Shown: positions 36,809 through 47,139 of the stretch, one piece after another
How positions within the stretch are numbered: position 1 is the first letter of the stretch
Layout of the letters: the number at the start of each line of letters is the position of its first letter
Source: Buttiauxella brennerae ATCC 51605
Lineage (GTDB): Bacteria > Pseudomonadota > Gammaproteobacteria > Enterobacterales > Enterobacteriaceae
Assembly: GCF_001654925.1 (NCBI RefSeq)
Contig: NZ_LXER01000017.1
Coordinates: 1 to 64,000 of the forward strand
Direction of reading: 5' to 3'
Length of the DNA stretch: 64,000 nucleotides
The notes under the pieces: generated by a model
Told to the model about the DNA's origin: nothing
The model's database searches: none
Seen by the model: the letters and a program-made list of their open reading frames with translations, nothing else
Made by a program: the position numbers and the translations under genes

Positions 36809-37480
36809 TTACCCACGTTCCTGGTTGTTCATTTTAGCTTTCAGCGCAGCCAGTTGTTCGCTGATTTCGTCATCCGCTTTCAGTTCGGCAAACTGTGTAT
36901 CGAGGTTTTTCTGTTTGCCAAAACTGTGGCTTTCCGCTTCTGACTCCATCTGGTCGATACGACGTTCGAAGGATTCAAAACGCGCCATCGCTTCGTCGAT
37001 TTTACCGCTGTCGAGCTGGCGGCGAACATCACGCGAAGAAGAAGCCGCCTGATGGCGTAACGTTAACGCCTGCTGACGCGCGCGGGTTTCGCTGAGTTTG
37101 TTCTCAAGCTCACCAATTTCTTTTTTCATGCGCGCCAGTGTTTCATCGACATGCACCACTTCATCTTCCAGGGTGGCGATCAGGTCGGTCATTTTTTGTT
37201 TTTCAATTAATGCCGCACGTGCCAAATCTTCTTTATCTTTACGCAAGGCCAGCTCGGCTTTTTCCTGCCATTCTGCTTGCTGTGCGGTCGCTTGTTCTAC
37301 GCGACGGGAAAGCTGTTTCTTTTCAGCCAGCGCACGGGCAGAGGTAGAACGCACTTCAACCAGCGTGTCTTCCATTTCCTGAATCATCAGGCGTACCAGC
37401 TTCTGCGGATCTTCTGCTTTCTCAAGCAGTGAGTTGATGTTGGCATTCACGATGTCGGCGAAACGAGAAAAAATACCCAT
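36809..37480 (-). CDS. pspA: Phage shock protein A
   Basis: 223 residues, almost all coiled coil (ESCRT-III/Vipp1 superfamily). It holds PspF inactive in unstressed cells and forms membrane-protecting assemblies under stress. The N-terminal amphipathic helix [18 protein letters not shown] binds membrane. GAGGA precedes the ATG. It is transcribed from the sigma54 promoter at 37549-37566, activated by the divergent pspF product. Confidence 0.97.
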   Translation of the reverse strand: MGIFSRFADIVNANINSLLEKAEDPQKLVRLMIQEMEDTLVEVRSTSARALAEKKQLSRRVEQATAQQAEWQEKAELALRKDKEDLARAALIEKQKMTDLIATLEDEVVHVDETLARMKKEIGELENKLSETRARQQALTLRHQAASSSRDVRRQLDSGKIDEAMARFESFERRIDQMESEAESHSFGKQKNLDTQFAELKADDEISEQLAALKAKMNNQERG

Positions 37481-37548
37481 AATTCAATCCTCTTTGTACC
37501 CAGATTAGTCATTATTTCAGGTGCCTGGCACCTTGCACGAATTGAATA

Positions 37549-37566
37549 TTGCAATGGGTATGCCAA
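37549..37566 (-). promoter_or_regulatory. Sigma54 promoter of pspA
   Basis: The minus strand reads TTGGCATACCCATTGCAA. It has the obligatory GG-N10-GC spacing and closely fits the -24/-12 consensus. It lies 70-87 bases upstream of the pspA start, in the intergenic region shared with pspF. Confidence 0.9.
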
Positions 37567-37664
37567 CTTTTTATTTATTTGATTAATAAGGAAATGATTA
37601 AATTTGACTCACTGTACATAACGTTTATAGTGGTGATATTCACTAACTATTGGTTAATTTCATC

Positions 37665-38645
37665 ATGGCAGAAAGCAAAGATAACCTGATTGGCGAGGCA
37701 AATAGTTTTCTGGAGGTGCTGGAGCAAGTCTCCCGCCTGGCTCCCCTTGAGAAACCGGTGTTAGTGATTGGTGAGCGCGGCACCGGGAAAGAGCTGATTG
37801 CTAACCGCCTGCACTTTCTGTCACGCCGTTGGCAAGGGCCGTTTATCTCCCTCAACTGCGCGGCACTCAACGATAACTTGCTGGACTCAGAACTATTCGG
37901 GCATGAGGCTGGGGCTTTTACTGGCGCTCAGAAGCGCCATCCAGGCCGCTTTGAACGTGCCGACGGCGGTACGTTGTTTCTTGATGAACTGGCAACCGCA
38001 CCCATGATGGTGCAGGAAAAACTTTTACGCGTCGTGGAATACGGTGAGCTTGAGCGTGTTGGCGGCAGCCAGCCGTTGCAGGTCAATGTGCGATTGGTTT
38101 GTGCGACCAACGCCGATCTGCCAAAACTTGCTGAAGAGGGGAAATTCCGCGCTGATTTGCTCGACCGCCTCGCATTTGATGTCGTCAAATTGCCACCGCT
38201 TCGCGAGCGCCAGCCCGATATCATGCTGATGGCCGAACATTTTGCGATCACGATGTGCCGCGAGTTAGGCCTGCCCTTCTTTCCGGGGTTTACCGAGCAA
38301 GCACAGTTAACACTGTTGAATTACGCCTGGCCGGGGAATATCCGCGAGCTAAAAAACGTGGTTGAACGCTCGGTATACCGCCATGGCAACAGCGAGGAGC
38401 AGGTCGATGAAGTGATCCTCGATCCCTTTGCGCGTAAGCCCACGCCTGGTGTGAAACACGAAGCGTCGCCACTCTCGTTGCCAATGGATCTGCGCAAATG
38501 GCAAAACGAGCAGGAAAAAACGCTGGTGGAACAGAGCCTGGTGCAGGCGAAATATAACCAACGAAAGGCTGCCGATTTGCTTGGCCTCACCTACCATCAA
38601 CTGCGGGCATTGCTTAAAAAGCATGATGTGGTTCAGCCCGACTGA
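37665..38645 (+). CDS. pspF: PspF, sigma54-dependent activator of the psp operon
   Basis: 326 residues (E. coli 325). An AAA+ activator without a sensor domain: Walker A GERGTGKE, the sigma54-contact motif GAFTGA, Walker B LFLDELAT, and a C-terminal FIS-type HTH (RKAADLLGLTYHQLRALLKKH). It is held off by PspA. Start chosen at 37665 (MAESKDN), matching E. coli; an ATG five codons earlier is possible. Divergent from pspA with 184 bp between. Confidence 0.96.
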   Translation: MAESKDNLIGEANSFLEVLEQVSRLAPLEKPVLVIGERGTGKELIANRLHFLSRRWQGPFISLNCAALNDNLLDSELFGHEAGAFTGAQKRHPGRFERADGGTLFLDELATAPMMVQEKLLRVVEYGELERVGGSQPLQVNVRLVCATNADLPKLAEEGKFRADLLDRLAFDVVKLPPLRERQPDIMLMAEHFAITMCRELGLPFFPGFTEQAQLTLLNYAWPGNIRELKNVVERSVYRHGNSEEQVDEVILDPFARKPTPGVKHEASPLSLPMDLRKWQNEQEKTLVEQSLVQAKYNQRKAADLLGLTYHQLRALLKKHDVVQPD

Positions 38646-38821
38646 CTCTCTGTTTACGGTTTTCGCTATTCGGCGAAGGCCGTAACTGCCGTAAAAAACA
38701 GCATTCCCCTGCCTTTTTTGCAGGCTTTGATTATAAAAAAAGCAAAATAGCCTGACATATTTTGGGAAGCCCTCCAGAGTGCGATACACTTTGGTTATCA
38801 CCCGAGAAAACTCAAAAACTT

Positions 38822-40462
38822 ATGCGCGGAATTGTCTCCTCCCTGTTACTGGCGGTAAGCTGCCTGAGTGGCGCAGCATTTGCTGCATCACCTGTTGAAA
38901 AGCCAGCCGATATCCGTAGCAGCGGATTTGTTTATTGTGTCAACGGTCAGGTCAATACCTTTAATCCGCAGATGGCCAGCGGCGGTTTGACTGTGGACAC
39001 CCTTGCCGCACAGTTATATGACCGATTATTAGACGTCGATCCTTACACTTACCGCCTGATGCCAGAACTGGCCGAAAGCTGGGAAGTGCTGGATAATGGC
39101 GCCACCTACCGTTTCCATTTACGCCCGAATGTTCAGTTCCAGACCACCCCGTGGTTTACACCGACTCGCGCACTCAATGCCGATGATGTCGTGTTTAGCT
39201 TTCAACGCGTATTTGACCGCAAACACCCGTGGCATAACGTAAACGGCGGCAACTATCCTTATTTCGATAGCCTCCAGTTCCCGGACTCTGTGAAAAGTGT
39301 GCGTAAACTGGACAATAACACCGTCGAATTTCGCTTAGAAAAACCGGATGCTTCTTTCCTGTGGCATATGGCGACGCATTACGCATCCGTTATGTCTGCC
39401 GAATACGCCGCACAGCTGACCAAAGCCGACAAGCAAGAGTTGATGGACCGCCAGCCAGTTGGCACCGGACCATTCCAGATCAGTGAATATCGTGCCGGGC
39501 AATACATTCGCCTGGCTCGCCATCCTCATTTCTGGCGCGGTGTGCCATTGATGCCGCAGGTGGTGCTGGATTTAGGCTCCGGCGGCACCGGGCGCTTGTC
39601 TAAATTGCTGACCGGCGAATGTGACGTGCTGGCGTATCCTGCTGCCAGCCAGCTCACCATTTTGCGTGATGACCCCCGCCTGCGCCTCACTTTGCGCCCG
39701 GGAATGAACATCGCTTACCTGGCGTTTAATACCAATAAAGCGCCGATGAATAACCCGGCGGTGCGCCATGCATTAGCGCTGGCAATTAACAACCAGCGCC
39801 TGATGCAGTCGATTTACTACGGCACAGCAGAAACCGCGGCGTCGATTTTGCCGCGTGCATCGTGGGCGTATGACAGCGACTCTAAAATTACCGAATACAA
39901 TCCAGCAAAAGCGCGCCAGCAATTAAAAGCATTGGGGCTCAATAACCTGGAATTGCGATTGTGGGTGCCGACCAGTTCTCAGGCGTGGAACCCAAGTCCG
40001 TTGAAAACCGCCGAGCTTATCCAGGCGGATATGGCGCAAATTGGGGTGAAAGTGATTATCGTGCCGGTCGAAGGTCGCTTCCAGGAAGCGCGTTTGATGG
40101 ACATGAACCATGACCTGACACTTGCGGGTTGGGCAACAGACAGTAATGACCCGGACAGTTTCTTCCGCCCGATGTTAAGTTGCGCCGCGATACGCTCGCA
40201 GACCAACTATGCTCGCTGGTGTGATCCTAAGTTCGATGAGGTGCTGCAAAAGGCGTTGTCCTCTCAGCAACTGGCATCACGCATCGAAGCGTACCGCGAA
40301 GCGCAGGACATTCTGGCCAAAGAGTTGCCGGTGCTGCCGTTGGCATCGTCTCTGCGCCTGCAGGCTTATCGCTACGACATTAAAGGGCTGGTGCTGAGTC
40401 CATTTGGTAACGCATCATTTGCGGGTGTTTCCCGTGAGAATGTTGAGGTGAAAAAACCATGA
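38822..40462 (+). CDS. sapA: SapA, peptide-binding protein of the Sap system
   Basis: 546 residues (E. coli 547), periplasmic SBP family 5 protein of a peptide ABC system linked to antimicrobial-peptide resistance and, in E. coli, putrescine export. A signal peptide of about 21 residues ends at AFA/A. Conserved stretches include [41 protein letters not shown] and [15 protein letters not shown]. Start at 38822 fits the signal peptide; an ORF extension of 20 codons lacks one. It overlaps sapB by four bases. Confidence 0.96.
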   Translation: MRGIVSSLLLAVSCLSGAAFAASPVEKPADIRSSGFVYCVNGQVNTFNPQMASGGLTVDTLAAQLYDRLLDVDPYTYRLMPELAESWEVLDNGATYRFHLRPNVQFQTTPWFTPTRALNADDVVFSFQRVFDRKHPWHNVNGGNYPYFDSLQFPDSVKSVRKLDNNTVEFRLEKPDASFLWHMATHYASVMSAEYAAQLTKADKQELMDRQPVGTGPFQISEYRAGQYIRLARHPHFWRGVPLMPQVVLDLGSGGTGRLSKLLTGECDVLAYPAASQLTILRDDPRLRLTLRPGMNIAYLAFNTNKAPMNNPAVRHALALAINNQRLMQSIYYGTAETAASILPRASWAYDSDSKITEYNPAKARQQLKALGLNNLELRLWVPTSSQAWNPSPLKTAELIQADMAQIGVKVIIVPVEGRFQEARLMDMNHDLTLAGWATDSNDPDSFFRPMLSCAAIRSQTNYARWCDPKFDEVLQKALSSQQLASRIEAYREAQDILAKELPVLPLASSLRLQAYRYDIKGLVLSPFGNASFAGVSRENVEVKKP

Positions 40463-41424
40463 TTATTTATACTCTGCGCCGCCTGCTGCTATTGCTGGTG
40501 ACGCTGTTTTTTCTGGCCTTTATAGGTTTTAGCCTCAACTACTTTACCCCTCACGCCCCGTTGCAAGGCGCGTCGTTATGGAATGCCTGGGTGTTCTGGT
40601 TTGAAAGCATTCTGCACTGGGATTTCGGGGTGTCGAGCATCAACGGGCAGTCGATTAACGAACAGTTAGGCATTGTTTTCCCGGCCACCATGGAGTTATG
40701 TCTGCTGGCCTTCGGCCTCGCGTTGTTGATTGGTATTCCGGTCGGCATGCTGGCCGGAATTATGCGTAATAAATGGCAGGACAGGCTGATCAGTGCGCTG
40801 GCGTTAATTGGCTTTTCCATTCCGGTGTTCTGGTTTGCGTTACTGCTGACCCTGTTCTTCTCTTTGACGCTGGGCTGGCTCCCCGTTTCCGGGCGTTTCG
40901 ATTTACTCTATGAAGTTAAATCCGTCACCGGTTTTGCGCTGGTTGATGCCTGGCTGTCGGACTCGCCGTATCGCGATGAGATGATTGTCAGTGCCATCCG
41001 CCACATGATTTTACCCGTAGTGGCTCTGGCCGTTGCCCCAACGACCGAAGTGGTACGCCTGATGCGCCTGAGTACCATTGAAGTGTTTGACCAAAACTAC
41101 ATTAAAGCGGCGGCGACGCGTGGCTTATCGCGCCTGACAATTCTTCATCGCCATGTGCTGCATAACGCCCTACCGCCAGTGATCCCTCGCCTAGGCTTAC
41201 AGTTTTCAACCATGTTGACGCTGGCGATGATTACCGAAGTGGTGTTTAGCTGGCCAGGCCTTGGGCGCTGGCTGATCAACGCCATTCGCCAGCAAGACTA
41301 CACGGCAATTTCTGCCGGTGTGATGGTCATCGGTTCGCTGGTTATCATCGTGAATGTTATCTCCGATATTTTGGGTGCGATGGCAAACCCACTGACACAT
41401 AAGGAATGGTATGCCTTACGATAG
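40459..41424 (+). CDS. sapB: Sap ABC transporter permease SapB
   Basis: 321 residues, identical in length to E. coli. Dipeptide-type permease with six helices; the EAA-type loop is [20 protein letters not shown]. It overlaps sapC by 14 bases, so translation is coupled. Confidence 0.96.
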   Translation: MIIYTLRRLLLLLVTLFFLAFIGFSLNYFTPHAPLQGASLWNAWVFWFESILHWDFGVSSINGQSINEQLGIVFPATMELCLLAFGLALLIGIPVGMLAGIMRNKWQDRLISALALIGFSIPVFWFALLLTLFFSLTLGWLPVSGRFDLLYEVKSVTGFALVDAWLSDSPYRDEMIVSAIRHMILPVVALAVAPTTEVVRLMRLSTIEVFDQNYIKAAATRGLSRLTILHRHVLHNALPPVIPRLGLQFSTMLTLAMITEVVFSWPGLGRWLINAIRQQDYTAISAGVMVIGSLVIIVNVISDILGAMANPLTHKEWYALR

Positions 41425-42301
41425 CGTCTATCGCGAGAAGCGACCGCCGAGCACGCTACGCCTGACCTGGCAGAAATTTTACGGCGACACGACGGCAATG
41501 ATTGGCCTGTATGGTTGCGGGGCTTTGGTGGTGCTATGCGTGTTTGGTGGCGTTTTTGCCCCCTATGGCATCGATCAACAATTCCTCGGCTACCAACTGT
41601 TACCGCCTTCATGGTCGCGCTATGGCGACGTTTCGTTCTTCCTGGGAACCGATGACCTGGGGCGCGACGTCTTAAGCCGCTTGTTAAGTGGCGCGGCACC
41701 AACCGTAGGCGGCGCATTTGTCGTGACGCTCGCCGCTGCGGTGTTCGGCATTCTTCTGGGCGTGATTGCGGGTTCGACCCATGGCCTACGCTCTGCGGTA
41801 CTTAATCACATTCTCGATACCCTACTGTCGATTCCTTCGCTGTTGCTGGCGATCATCGTGGTGGCGTTTGTTGGCCCGCATTTGGTCCATGCCATGTTCG
41901 CGGTGTGGCTGGCCCTTCTGCCGCGCATGGTGCGCTCCGTCTACAGCGCCGTGCATGATGAGCTGGAAAAAGATTACGTGGTTGCCGCCCGGCTGGATGG
42001 TGCATCAACGCTCAATATTCTTTGGTTTGCGGTCATGCCTAACACGGCGGCCATTCTGGTGACGGAAGTGACCCGCGCCCTGTCGATGGCGATTCTGGAT
42101 ATTGCCGCATTAGGTTTTCTGGATCTCGGTGCACAGCTTCCCTCGCCAGAGTGGGGTTCGATGCTGGGTGATGCGCTGGAGCTGATTTATGTCGCTCCGT
42201 GGACAGTAATGCTGCCAGGCGTGGCTATCATGATCAGTGTGTTGCTGGTCAACCTGCTGGGCGACGGTTTACGCCGCGCGATCAATGCGGGGGTACAATA
42301 A
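41411..42301 (+). CDS. sapC: Sap ABC transporter permease SapC
   Basis: 296 residues, partner of SapB, with the OppC-type N-terminal extension and the [18 protein letters not shown] signature. The EAA loop is [20 protein letters not shown]. The last A of its stop is the first base of sapD. Confidence 0.96.
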   Translation: MPYDSVYREKRPPSTLRLTWQKFYGDTTAMIGLYGCGALVVLCVFGGVFAPYGIDQQFLGYQLLPPSWSRYGDVSFFLGTDDLGRDVLSRLLSGAAPTVGGAFVVTLAAAVFGILLGVIAGSTHGLRSAVLNHILDTLLSIPSLLLAIIVVAFVGPHLVHAMFAVWLALLPRMVRSVYSAVHDELEKDYVVAARLDGASTLNILWFAVMPNTAAILVTEVTRALSMAILDIAALGFLDLGAQLPSPEWGSMLGDALELIYVAPWTVMLPGVAIMISVLLVNLLGDGLRRAINAGVQ

Positions 42302-43293
42302 TGCCATTACTTGATATTCGAAACCTGACCATCGAGTTCATGACTTCCGACGGTTGGGTAAAAGCGGTCGATCGCGTCAGCATGACCCTGAACGAAGGGG
42401 AAATCCGCGGTTTAGTCGGTGAGTCCGGCTCAGGAAAGAGCCTGATTGCGAAAGCCATTTGCGGTGTCACCAAAGACAACTGGCGTGTGACCGCCGACCG
42501 TATGCGTTTTGATGATATCGACTTACTGCGCCTGAGCTCTCGTGAACGCCGTCGACTTGTCGGCCATAATGTTTCGATGATTTTCCAGGAACCGCAGTCG
42601 TGTCTTGACCCGTCAGAGCGTGTTGGCCGCCAGCTGATGCAAAACATCCCCGGCTGGACCTACAAAGGCCGCTGGTGGAAACGGTTTGGCTGGCGTAAAC
42701 GCCGTGCCATCGAACTGTTACACCGCGTCGGGATCAAAGACCATAAAGATGCGATGCGCAGTTACCCTTATGAGTTAACTGACGGTGAGTGCCAGAAAGT
42801 GATGATTGCCATCGCACTTGCCAACCAGCCGCGCCTGTTGATTGCCGATGAGCCAACCAACGCGATGGAACCCACCACGCAATTACAAATTTTCAAATTG
42901 TTGACGCGACTCAATCAGTACAACAACACCACTATTTTGCTGATTAGCCACGATTTACAGATGTTGAGCAAATGGGCCGACAAAATTAACGTCATGTATT
43001 GTGGGCAAACGGTGGAAAGTGCGACCAGCGAAGAGCTGATTGCGACCCCGCACCACCCCTATACTCAAGCGCTTATCCGCGCTATTCCTGACTTTGGCAG
43101 CCCGATGCCACATAAAAGCCGCCTGAACACCATGCCTGGCGCGATTCCGTTGCTGGAACATTTGCCGATGGGTTGCCGTCTGGGGCCACGTTGCCCTTAT
43201 GCGCAACGTGAGTGCATCGAAACGCCACGCCTGACCGGGGCAAAAACTCATCTCTATGCCTGCCACTTCCCGCTGAATATGGAGAGTCAGTAA
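42301..43293 (+). CDS. sapD: Sap ABC transporter ATPase SapD
   Basis: 330 residues, as in E. coli. Opp/Dpp-type ATPase with Walker [10 protein letters not shown]-loop IFQEPQ, Walker [10 protein letters not shown] and switch His in LISHD. The signature reads [10 protein letters not shown] instead of LSGGQ, a family-specific divergence also in E. coli. The C-terminal Cys-rich [15 protein letters not shown] is the Opp-type extension. SapD is also known for supporting Trk potassium uptake by ATP binding. One-base overlaps on both sides. Confidence 0.96.
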   Translation: MPLLDIRNLTIEFMTSDGWVKAVDRVSMTLNEGEIRGLVGESGSGKSLIAKAICGVTKDNWRVTADRMRFDDIDLLRLSSRERRRLVGHNVSMIFQEPQSCLDPSERVGRQLMQNIPGWTYKGRWWKRFGWRKRRAIELLHRVGIKDHKDAMRSYPYELTDGECQKVMIAIALANQPRLLIADEPTNAMEPTTQLQIFKLLTRLNQYNNTTILLISHDLQMLSKWADKINVMYCGQTVESATSEELIATPHHPYTQALIRAIPDFGSPMPHKSRLNTMPGAIPLLEHLPMGCRLGPRCPYAQRECIETPRLTGAKTHLYACHFPLNMESQ

Positions 43294-44099
43294 TGGTCGA
43301 AACGCTGCTCGAAGTTCGCAATTTAAGTAAAACGTTTCGCTATCGAACGGGGTTGTTCCAGCGCCAGCATGTAGATGCCGTGAAACCTCTGAGTTTCACG
43401 TTGCGGGAAAAACAGACGCTGGCAATTATTGGCGAAAATGGCTCCGGGAAATCGACGTTGGCGAAAATGCTTGCCGGAATGGTTGAGCCGACCACTGGCG
43501 AAGTGTTGATTAACGATCATTTGCTGCAATACGGCGACTACACCTACCGAAGCCAGCATATCCGTATGATTTTCCAGGATCCGAGCACGTCGCTGAACCC
43601 GCGCCAGCGTATTTCTCAAATCCTTGATTTCCCGCTGCGCCTTAATACCAATCTTGAACCGGAAGCGCGTCACAAACAGATCATCGAAACACTGAGAATG
43701 GTCGGTTTGCTTCCCGATCACGCCAGTTACTACCCGCATATGCTGGCCCCAGGGCAGAAACAGCGTCTGGGCCTGGCTCGTGCGTTAATTTTGCGCCCGA
43801 AAGTGATTATTGCCGACGAAGCGCTGGCATCTCTTGATATGTCGATGCGTTCGCAACTGATTAACCTGATGCTTGAACTGCAGGAAAAACAGGGTATTGC
43901 CTATATTTATGTCACGCAGCATATCGGCATGATGAAACACATCAGCGACAAAGTGATTGTGATGCATCAGGGTGAAGTCGTTGAACGTGGCAGTACCGCT
44001 GAAGTTCTCGCCTCCCCGCTTCACGACCTGACCAAGCGCCTGATCGCCAGCCATTTCGGCGAAGCGTTAACAGCGGATGCGTGGCGAAAAGACAGGTAA
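43293..44099 (+). CDS. sapF: Sap ABC transporter ATPase SapF
   Basis: 268 residues, the E. coli length. Walker A GENGSGKST, Q-loop IFQDPS, signature region LAPGQKQRLGLARAL and Walker B VIIADEALASLD. The usual DEP of Walker B is DEA, as in E. coli. It pairs with SapD as the second nucleotide-binding subunit. Start is coupled to the sapD stop (TAATG). Confidence 0.96.
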   Translation: MVETLLEVRNLSKTFRYRTGLFQRQHVDAVKPLSFTLREKQTLAIIGENGSGKSTLAKMLAGMVEPTTGEVLINDHLLQYGDYTYRSQHIRMIFQDPSTSLNPRQRISQILDFPLRLNTNLEPEARHKQIIETLRMVGLLPDHASYYPHMLAPGQKQRLGLARALILRPKVIIADEALASLDMSMRSQLINLMLELQEKQGIAYIYVTQHIGMMKHISDKVIVMHQGEVVERGSTAEVLASPLHDLTKRLIASHFGEALTADAWRKDR

Positions 44100-44102
44100 A
44101 GA

Positions 44103-44152
44103 CTGCGGCTAATCCGGCCTGTAAAAACGAAACCCAGGCCGGATAAGCGCAG
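44103..44152. repeat. REP-type palindrome after sapF
   Basis: A long imperfect stem: CTGCG, then ATCCGGCCTG, pairs with CAGGCCGGAT, then CGCAG, with small bulges and a 13-base loop. The GGCCGGAT...GCGCAG pattern is that of enterobacterial REP elements. It lies between convergent genes and likely serves as the transcript end. Confidence 0.75.
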
Positions 44153-44168
44153 TAGCACCCTTCAAAAC

Positions 44169-44576
44169 TTACACCTTCGCCTCTACGTATTTCGCGAAAT
44201 TGTCCAGAATCGCCTGCCAACCGTTTTTCTGATGCTCGACAGGGTATTGCGTATCAGGGTCAAACTCGAGATGCACTAGCACGCCGCCCTCTTGTTGAGA
44301 GAATTTGACTTGTGCTTCCCGGTCACCAAAAGAGTATTCAATCAATTCGTGGGGAACAATGTGGGTATAAACACCTGCAAAATCAAAGCCCATACTGCCG
44401 TCTTTGGCTTCCATACGTGATGAAAACTTCCCTCCAGGTTTAAAATCAACCACGGCATTGACGGTGTGCCAGTCAGCTGAGGCTGTATTCCACTTTTCAA
44501 TATCTTGCGGATTGATATAGGTGTCCCAGACCCGTTCAATCGGCGCATTAACCCGTGATTCAACAGCGATTTTCAT
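44169..44576 (-). CDS. SRPBCC (AHSA1-type) ligand-binding protein
   Basis: 135 residues. START/Bet v1-like fold of the AHSA1 group: IAVESRVNAPIERVWDTYINPQDIEKWN at the start, DFKPGGKFSSRMEAKDGS in the middle and a C-terminal helix GWQAILDNFAKYVEA. Such proteins bind hydrophobic ligands or assist chaperones; ligand unknown. Two adjacent ATGs exist; GGAG is seven bases from the second, so I use 44576. It is not part of the sap or fabI transcripts. Confidence 0.8.
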   Translation of the reverse strand: MKIAVESRVNAPIERVWDTYINPQDIEKWNTASADWHTVNAVVDFKPGGKFSSRMEAKDGSMGFDFAGVYTHIVPHELIEYSFGDREAQVKFSQQEGGVLVHLEFDPDTQYPVEHQKNGWQAILDNFAKYVEAKV

Positions 44577-44849
44577 CATTTATCTCCAGCGTTCATGTTG
44601 TCAGGTAACCAGCATTTCCAGCCTAAAAGATAGTATTTGACGCCGATGTCAGCCATTCGCACAGGCGAGTATCTGTTCAGACCTCTGGTGACGGTATCGC
44701 CAGTTGGTGGGGTTGTGGAAAATAACGTGACACAACAGGCGCTGAGTGGGATATAATTTCACTTTCGTGTTGAAAAATTGTGACTAATCATTGGCAACTT
44801 GATGATTATAAAGTCATAAAATTAGCAGAAACTATAAGGATTCAAAGCT

Positions 44850-45641
44850 ATGGGTTTTCTTACCGGTAAGCGCATTCTGATCACTGGCGTCGCCAGTAAA
44901 CTCTCCATTGCCTACGGTATCGCGCAGGCGATGCACCGTGAAGGTGCTGAACTGGCTTTCACTTACCAGAATGAAAAACTGAAAGGCCGTGTGGAAGGTT
45001 TTGCTGCAGATCTGGGTTCAAGCCTGGTTCTTCCGTGTGACGTAGCAGAAGATGCAAGCATCGAAGCGATGTTTGCTGAACTCGCGAAAAGCTGGCCGAA
45101 ATTTGACGGTTTCGTTCACTCTATCGGTTTCGCACCTGGCGACCAGTTAGATGGCGATTACGTGAATGCCGTTACCCGTGAAGGCTTCAAAATTGCTCAT
45201 GACATCAGCTCCTACAGCTTTGTTGCGATGGCAAAAGTTTGCCGCGAAATGCTCAATCCTGGCTCTGCGCTGCTGACTCTGTCTTACCTGGGCGCTGAGC
45301 GTGCTATCCCTAACTACAACGTTATGGGTCTGGCTAAAGCTTCTCTGGAAGCAAACGTGCGCTATATGGCAAACGCGATGGGCCCTGAAGGCGTGCGCGT
45401 AAACGGTATTTCTGCTGGCCCAATCCGTACTCTGGCGGCTTCCGGCATCAAAGATTTCCGTAAAATGCTGGCACATTGCGAAGCGGTTACCCCAATTCGC
45501 CGCACTGTGACCATCGAAGATGTGGGTAACTCCGCAGCGTTCCTGTGTTCTGACCTGTCTGCCGGTATTTCTGGCGAAGTGGTCCACGTTGACGGCGGTT
45601 TCAGCATCGCTGCAATGAACGAACTGGAACTGAAAGACTAA
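44850..45641 (+). CDS. fabI: Enoyl-ACP reductase FabI
   Basis: 263 residues (E. coli 262). NADH-dependent reductase for the last step of each fatty-acid elongation round; the target of triclosan and isoniazid-type drugs. Cofactor loop [13 protein letters not shown], catalytic Tyr156 and Lys163 (YNVMGLAK), Tyr146 also present. Gly93 (SIGFAP) is the wild-type, triclosan-sensitive residue. About 270 bp precede it from the divergent SRPBCC gene. The product is essential in enteric bacteria without FabV or FabK. Confidence 0.98.
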   Translation: MGFLTGKRILITGVASKLSIAYGIAQAMHREGAELAFTYQNEKLKGRVEGFAADLGSSLVLPCDVAEDASIEAMFAELAKSWPKFDGFVHSIGFAPGDQLDGDYVNAVTREGFKIAHDISSYSFVAMAKVCREMLNPGSALLTLSYLGAERAIPNYNVMGLAKASLEANVRYMANAMGPEGVRVNGISAGPIRTLAASGIKDFRKMLAHCEAVTPIRRTVTIEDVGNSAAFLCSDLSAGISGEVVHVDGGFSIAAMNELELKD

Positions 45642-45656
45642 TTCAGTTCACAACGT

Positions 45657-45676
45657 GGGTAGGCATTCGCCTACCC
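45657..45676 (+). terminator. fabI downstream hairpin
   Basis: GGGTAGGC / GCCTACCC with a four-base loop, 16 bases past the fabI stop. No T-run follows, so termination may need Rho. Between here and yciW (195 bp) no other gene is supported; ycjD is absent. Confidence 0.6.
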
Positions 45677-45871
45677 CGTTACCCCCACGGTTTCCTATAT
45701 CCCCCTTAAATCACGCCAAGACAAAGCCCAAAATAACGGGTTATAGCTTTCTGATATTTGTTATCACCTATCATTCTTTTGTCACCCCTCATGGTTACGC
45801 CAGGATAAAGCAGCAAACTAGCCGTCAGGTGTTTTTCCCGGGCTTGTAAACTCTTTGACCAAGGAACGACC

Positions 45872-47038
45872 ATGGAACAACGCCGAATATCTGGCAAAGG
45901 CCACTGGTATCATGAAACGCAATCCAGTCGCAACGACGCTGTCGTGTTACCGTTAGTTCCCGAAGCGGCTTTTCTCGAAGACCGGTTCTTGCTCGATTTG
46001 AGTCTGAGCGCAGAACAACACGCATCACAAGCTGAGTGGTTTTCTGCTGCGCGTAGTGCCTATGAATGTTTGCTGCCAGAGAACAGCGCTGTGACACGCT
46101 TACACACGCTCAGTAGCTACGATCGCCTGAGTACCGCGCTGACTGTCGCGCAGGTTTATGGCGTTCAGCGTTTGTGTAATCACTATGCCGCTCGCCTTGC
46201 GCCGCAACCCGGCCCTGACTCCTCCCGCGAGAGCAACCGCCGCCTGACGCAAATCACCCAGTACGCCCGGCAACTGGCCAGCCAGCCAACGCTCATTGAT
46301 GATGTCTCCCGCCAACAGCTCGATGAAGTTGCGCTTTCGGTCAATGATATCGTGACGTTTAACCAGCTTATTGGCTTTATCGGCTTTCAGGCCCGCGTGC
46401 TCGCCGTCTTTCAGGCTCTGCAAGGGTTGCCTGTTCGCTGGGTTCCGGGGCTTGATACGCAACAAGATGCCAGCGCCGATTTATTCCAGGAAGGCGAAAA
46501 GCAATGGCAGCCAGCATTGCCTGCCGTCGAGCAGCGCTATGCAAATACTCAACAACTCGAAGTGCTCAATATTAGCCTGCCACAACGCGTCTTACATGAT
46601 ATGGGCTGGCTGTTGGCACACGATGCCGATGCCCTGTCGGTATTGAGTAAGCTAACCTGTCTGTTTTTCTTGCCCGCGGAGGAAACGCCGGCCAATAACG
46701 ACCACATTCTGGCCGGAATGCTGACGGCACGCATTAACGGAAGCGCGGGTTGTTACACGGATTTGGCGCGTGCATGGCATGGAGAAAGTGGTTTGCCAGA
46801 AGCGATGCGTAATGGTGAGCGAGCATTGCAAGCCTGGAGCCATAACCACCCGCGAGAACGCGCAATCATTCAGGCGGTACGCGTGTTAACCCGTGCGCCC
46901 GGCAGCTTTAGTGCAGCCCAGCTTCAACCCTTGTTCGAGCAAGGTTTTACCGAAGAGGAAATTTTACTATTACTGGTAAATTCGGCCCTGCATGGCTGGC
47001 TAAATCGTTTAAAAATCGGGCTTGGCAATGCCTGCTAA
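45872..47038 (+). CDS. yciW: YciW, AhpD/CMD-fold protein
   Basis: 388 residues (E. coli about 375). An alkylhydroperoxidase-like protein made of carboxymuconolactone-decarboxylase folds. It starts EQRRISGKGHWYHETQSS as in E. coli. A possible redox motif is limited to single Cys residues (RLCNHY, TCLFF), so peroxidase activity is doubtful. In E. coli it is under CysB control and connected with cysteine metabolism. It lies upstream of rnb on the same strand with a 101-bp gap containing a small hairpin. Confidence 0.9.
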   Translation: MEQRRISGKGHWYHETQSSRNDAVVLPLVPEAAFLEDRFLLDLSLSAEQHASQAEWFSAARSAYECLLPENSAVTRLHTLSSYDRLSTALTVAQVYGVQRLCNHYAARLAPQPGPDSSRESNRRLTQITQYARQLASQPTLIDDVSRQQLDEVALSVNDIVTFNQLIGFIGFQARVLAVFQALQGLPVRWVPGLDTQQDASADLFQEGEKQWQPALPAVEQRYANTQQLEVLNISLPQRVLHDMGWLLAHDADALSVLSKLTCLFFLPAEETPANNDHILAGMLTARINGSAGCYTDLARAWHGESGLPEAMRNGERALQAWSHNHPRERAIIQAVRVLTRAPGSFSAAQLQPLFEQGFTEEEILLLLVNSALHGWLNRLKIGLGNAC

Positions 47039-47139
47039 ACATTGTATATCCCACGTTTTTACGGCAAACAGCGCTTGCCGCAAAGGGTCGTTTCGCGTAA
47101 AACTGTCAGCCGCTCTTTTGGCCACGAAAACTAAAAAAC

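Noticed and set aside
38646..38821. Several short inverted repeats between pspF and sapA
   Set aside because: They look like pspF terminators (TTACGG / CCGTAA; CCTGC / GCAGG) but overlap and none has a clear T-run; I could not choose one.
45655..45849. 64-codon frame after fabI, considered as ycjD
   Set aside because: No similarity to the YcjD type and no ribosome site; it covers the fabI terminator region.
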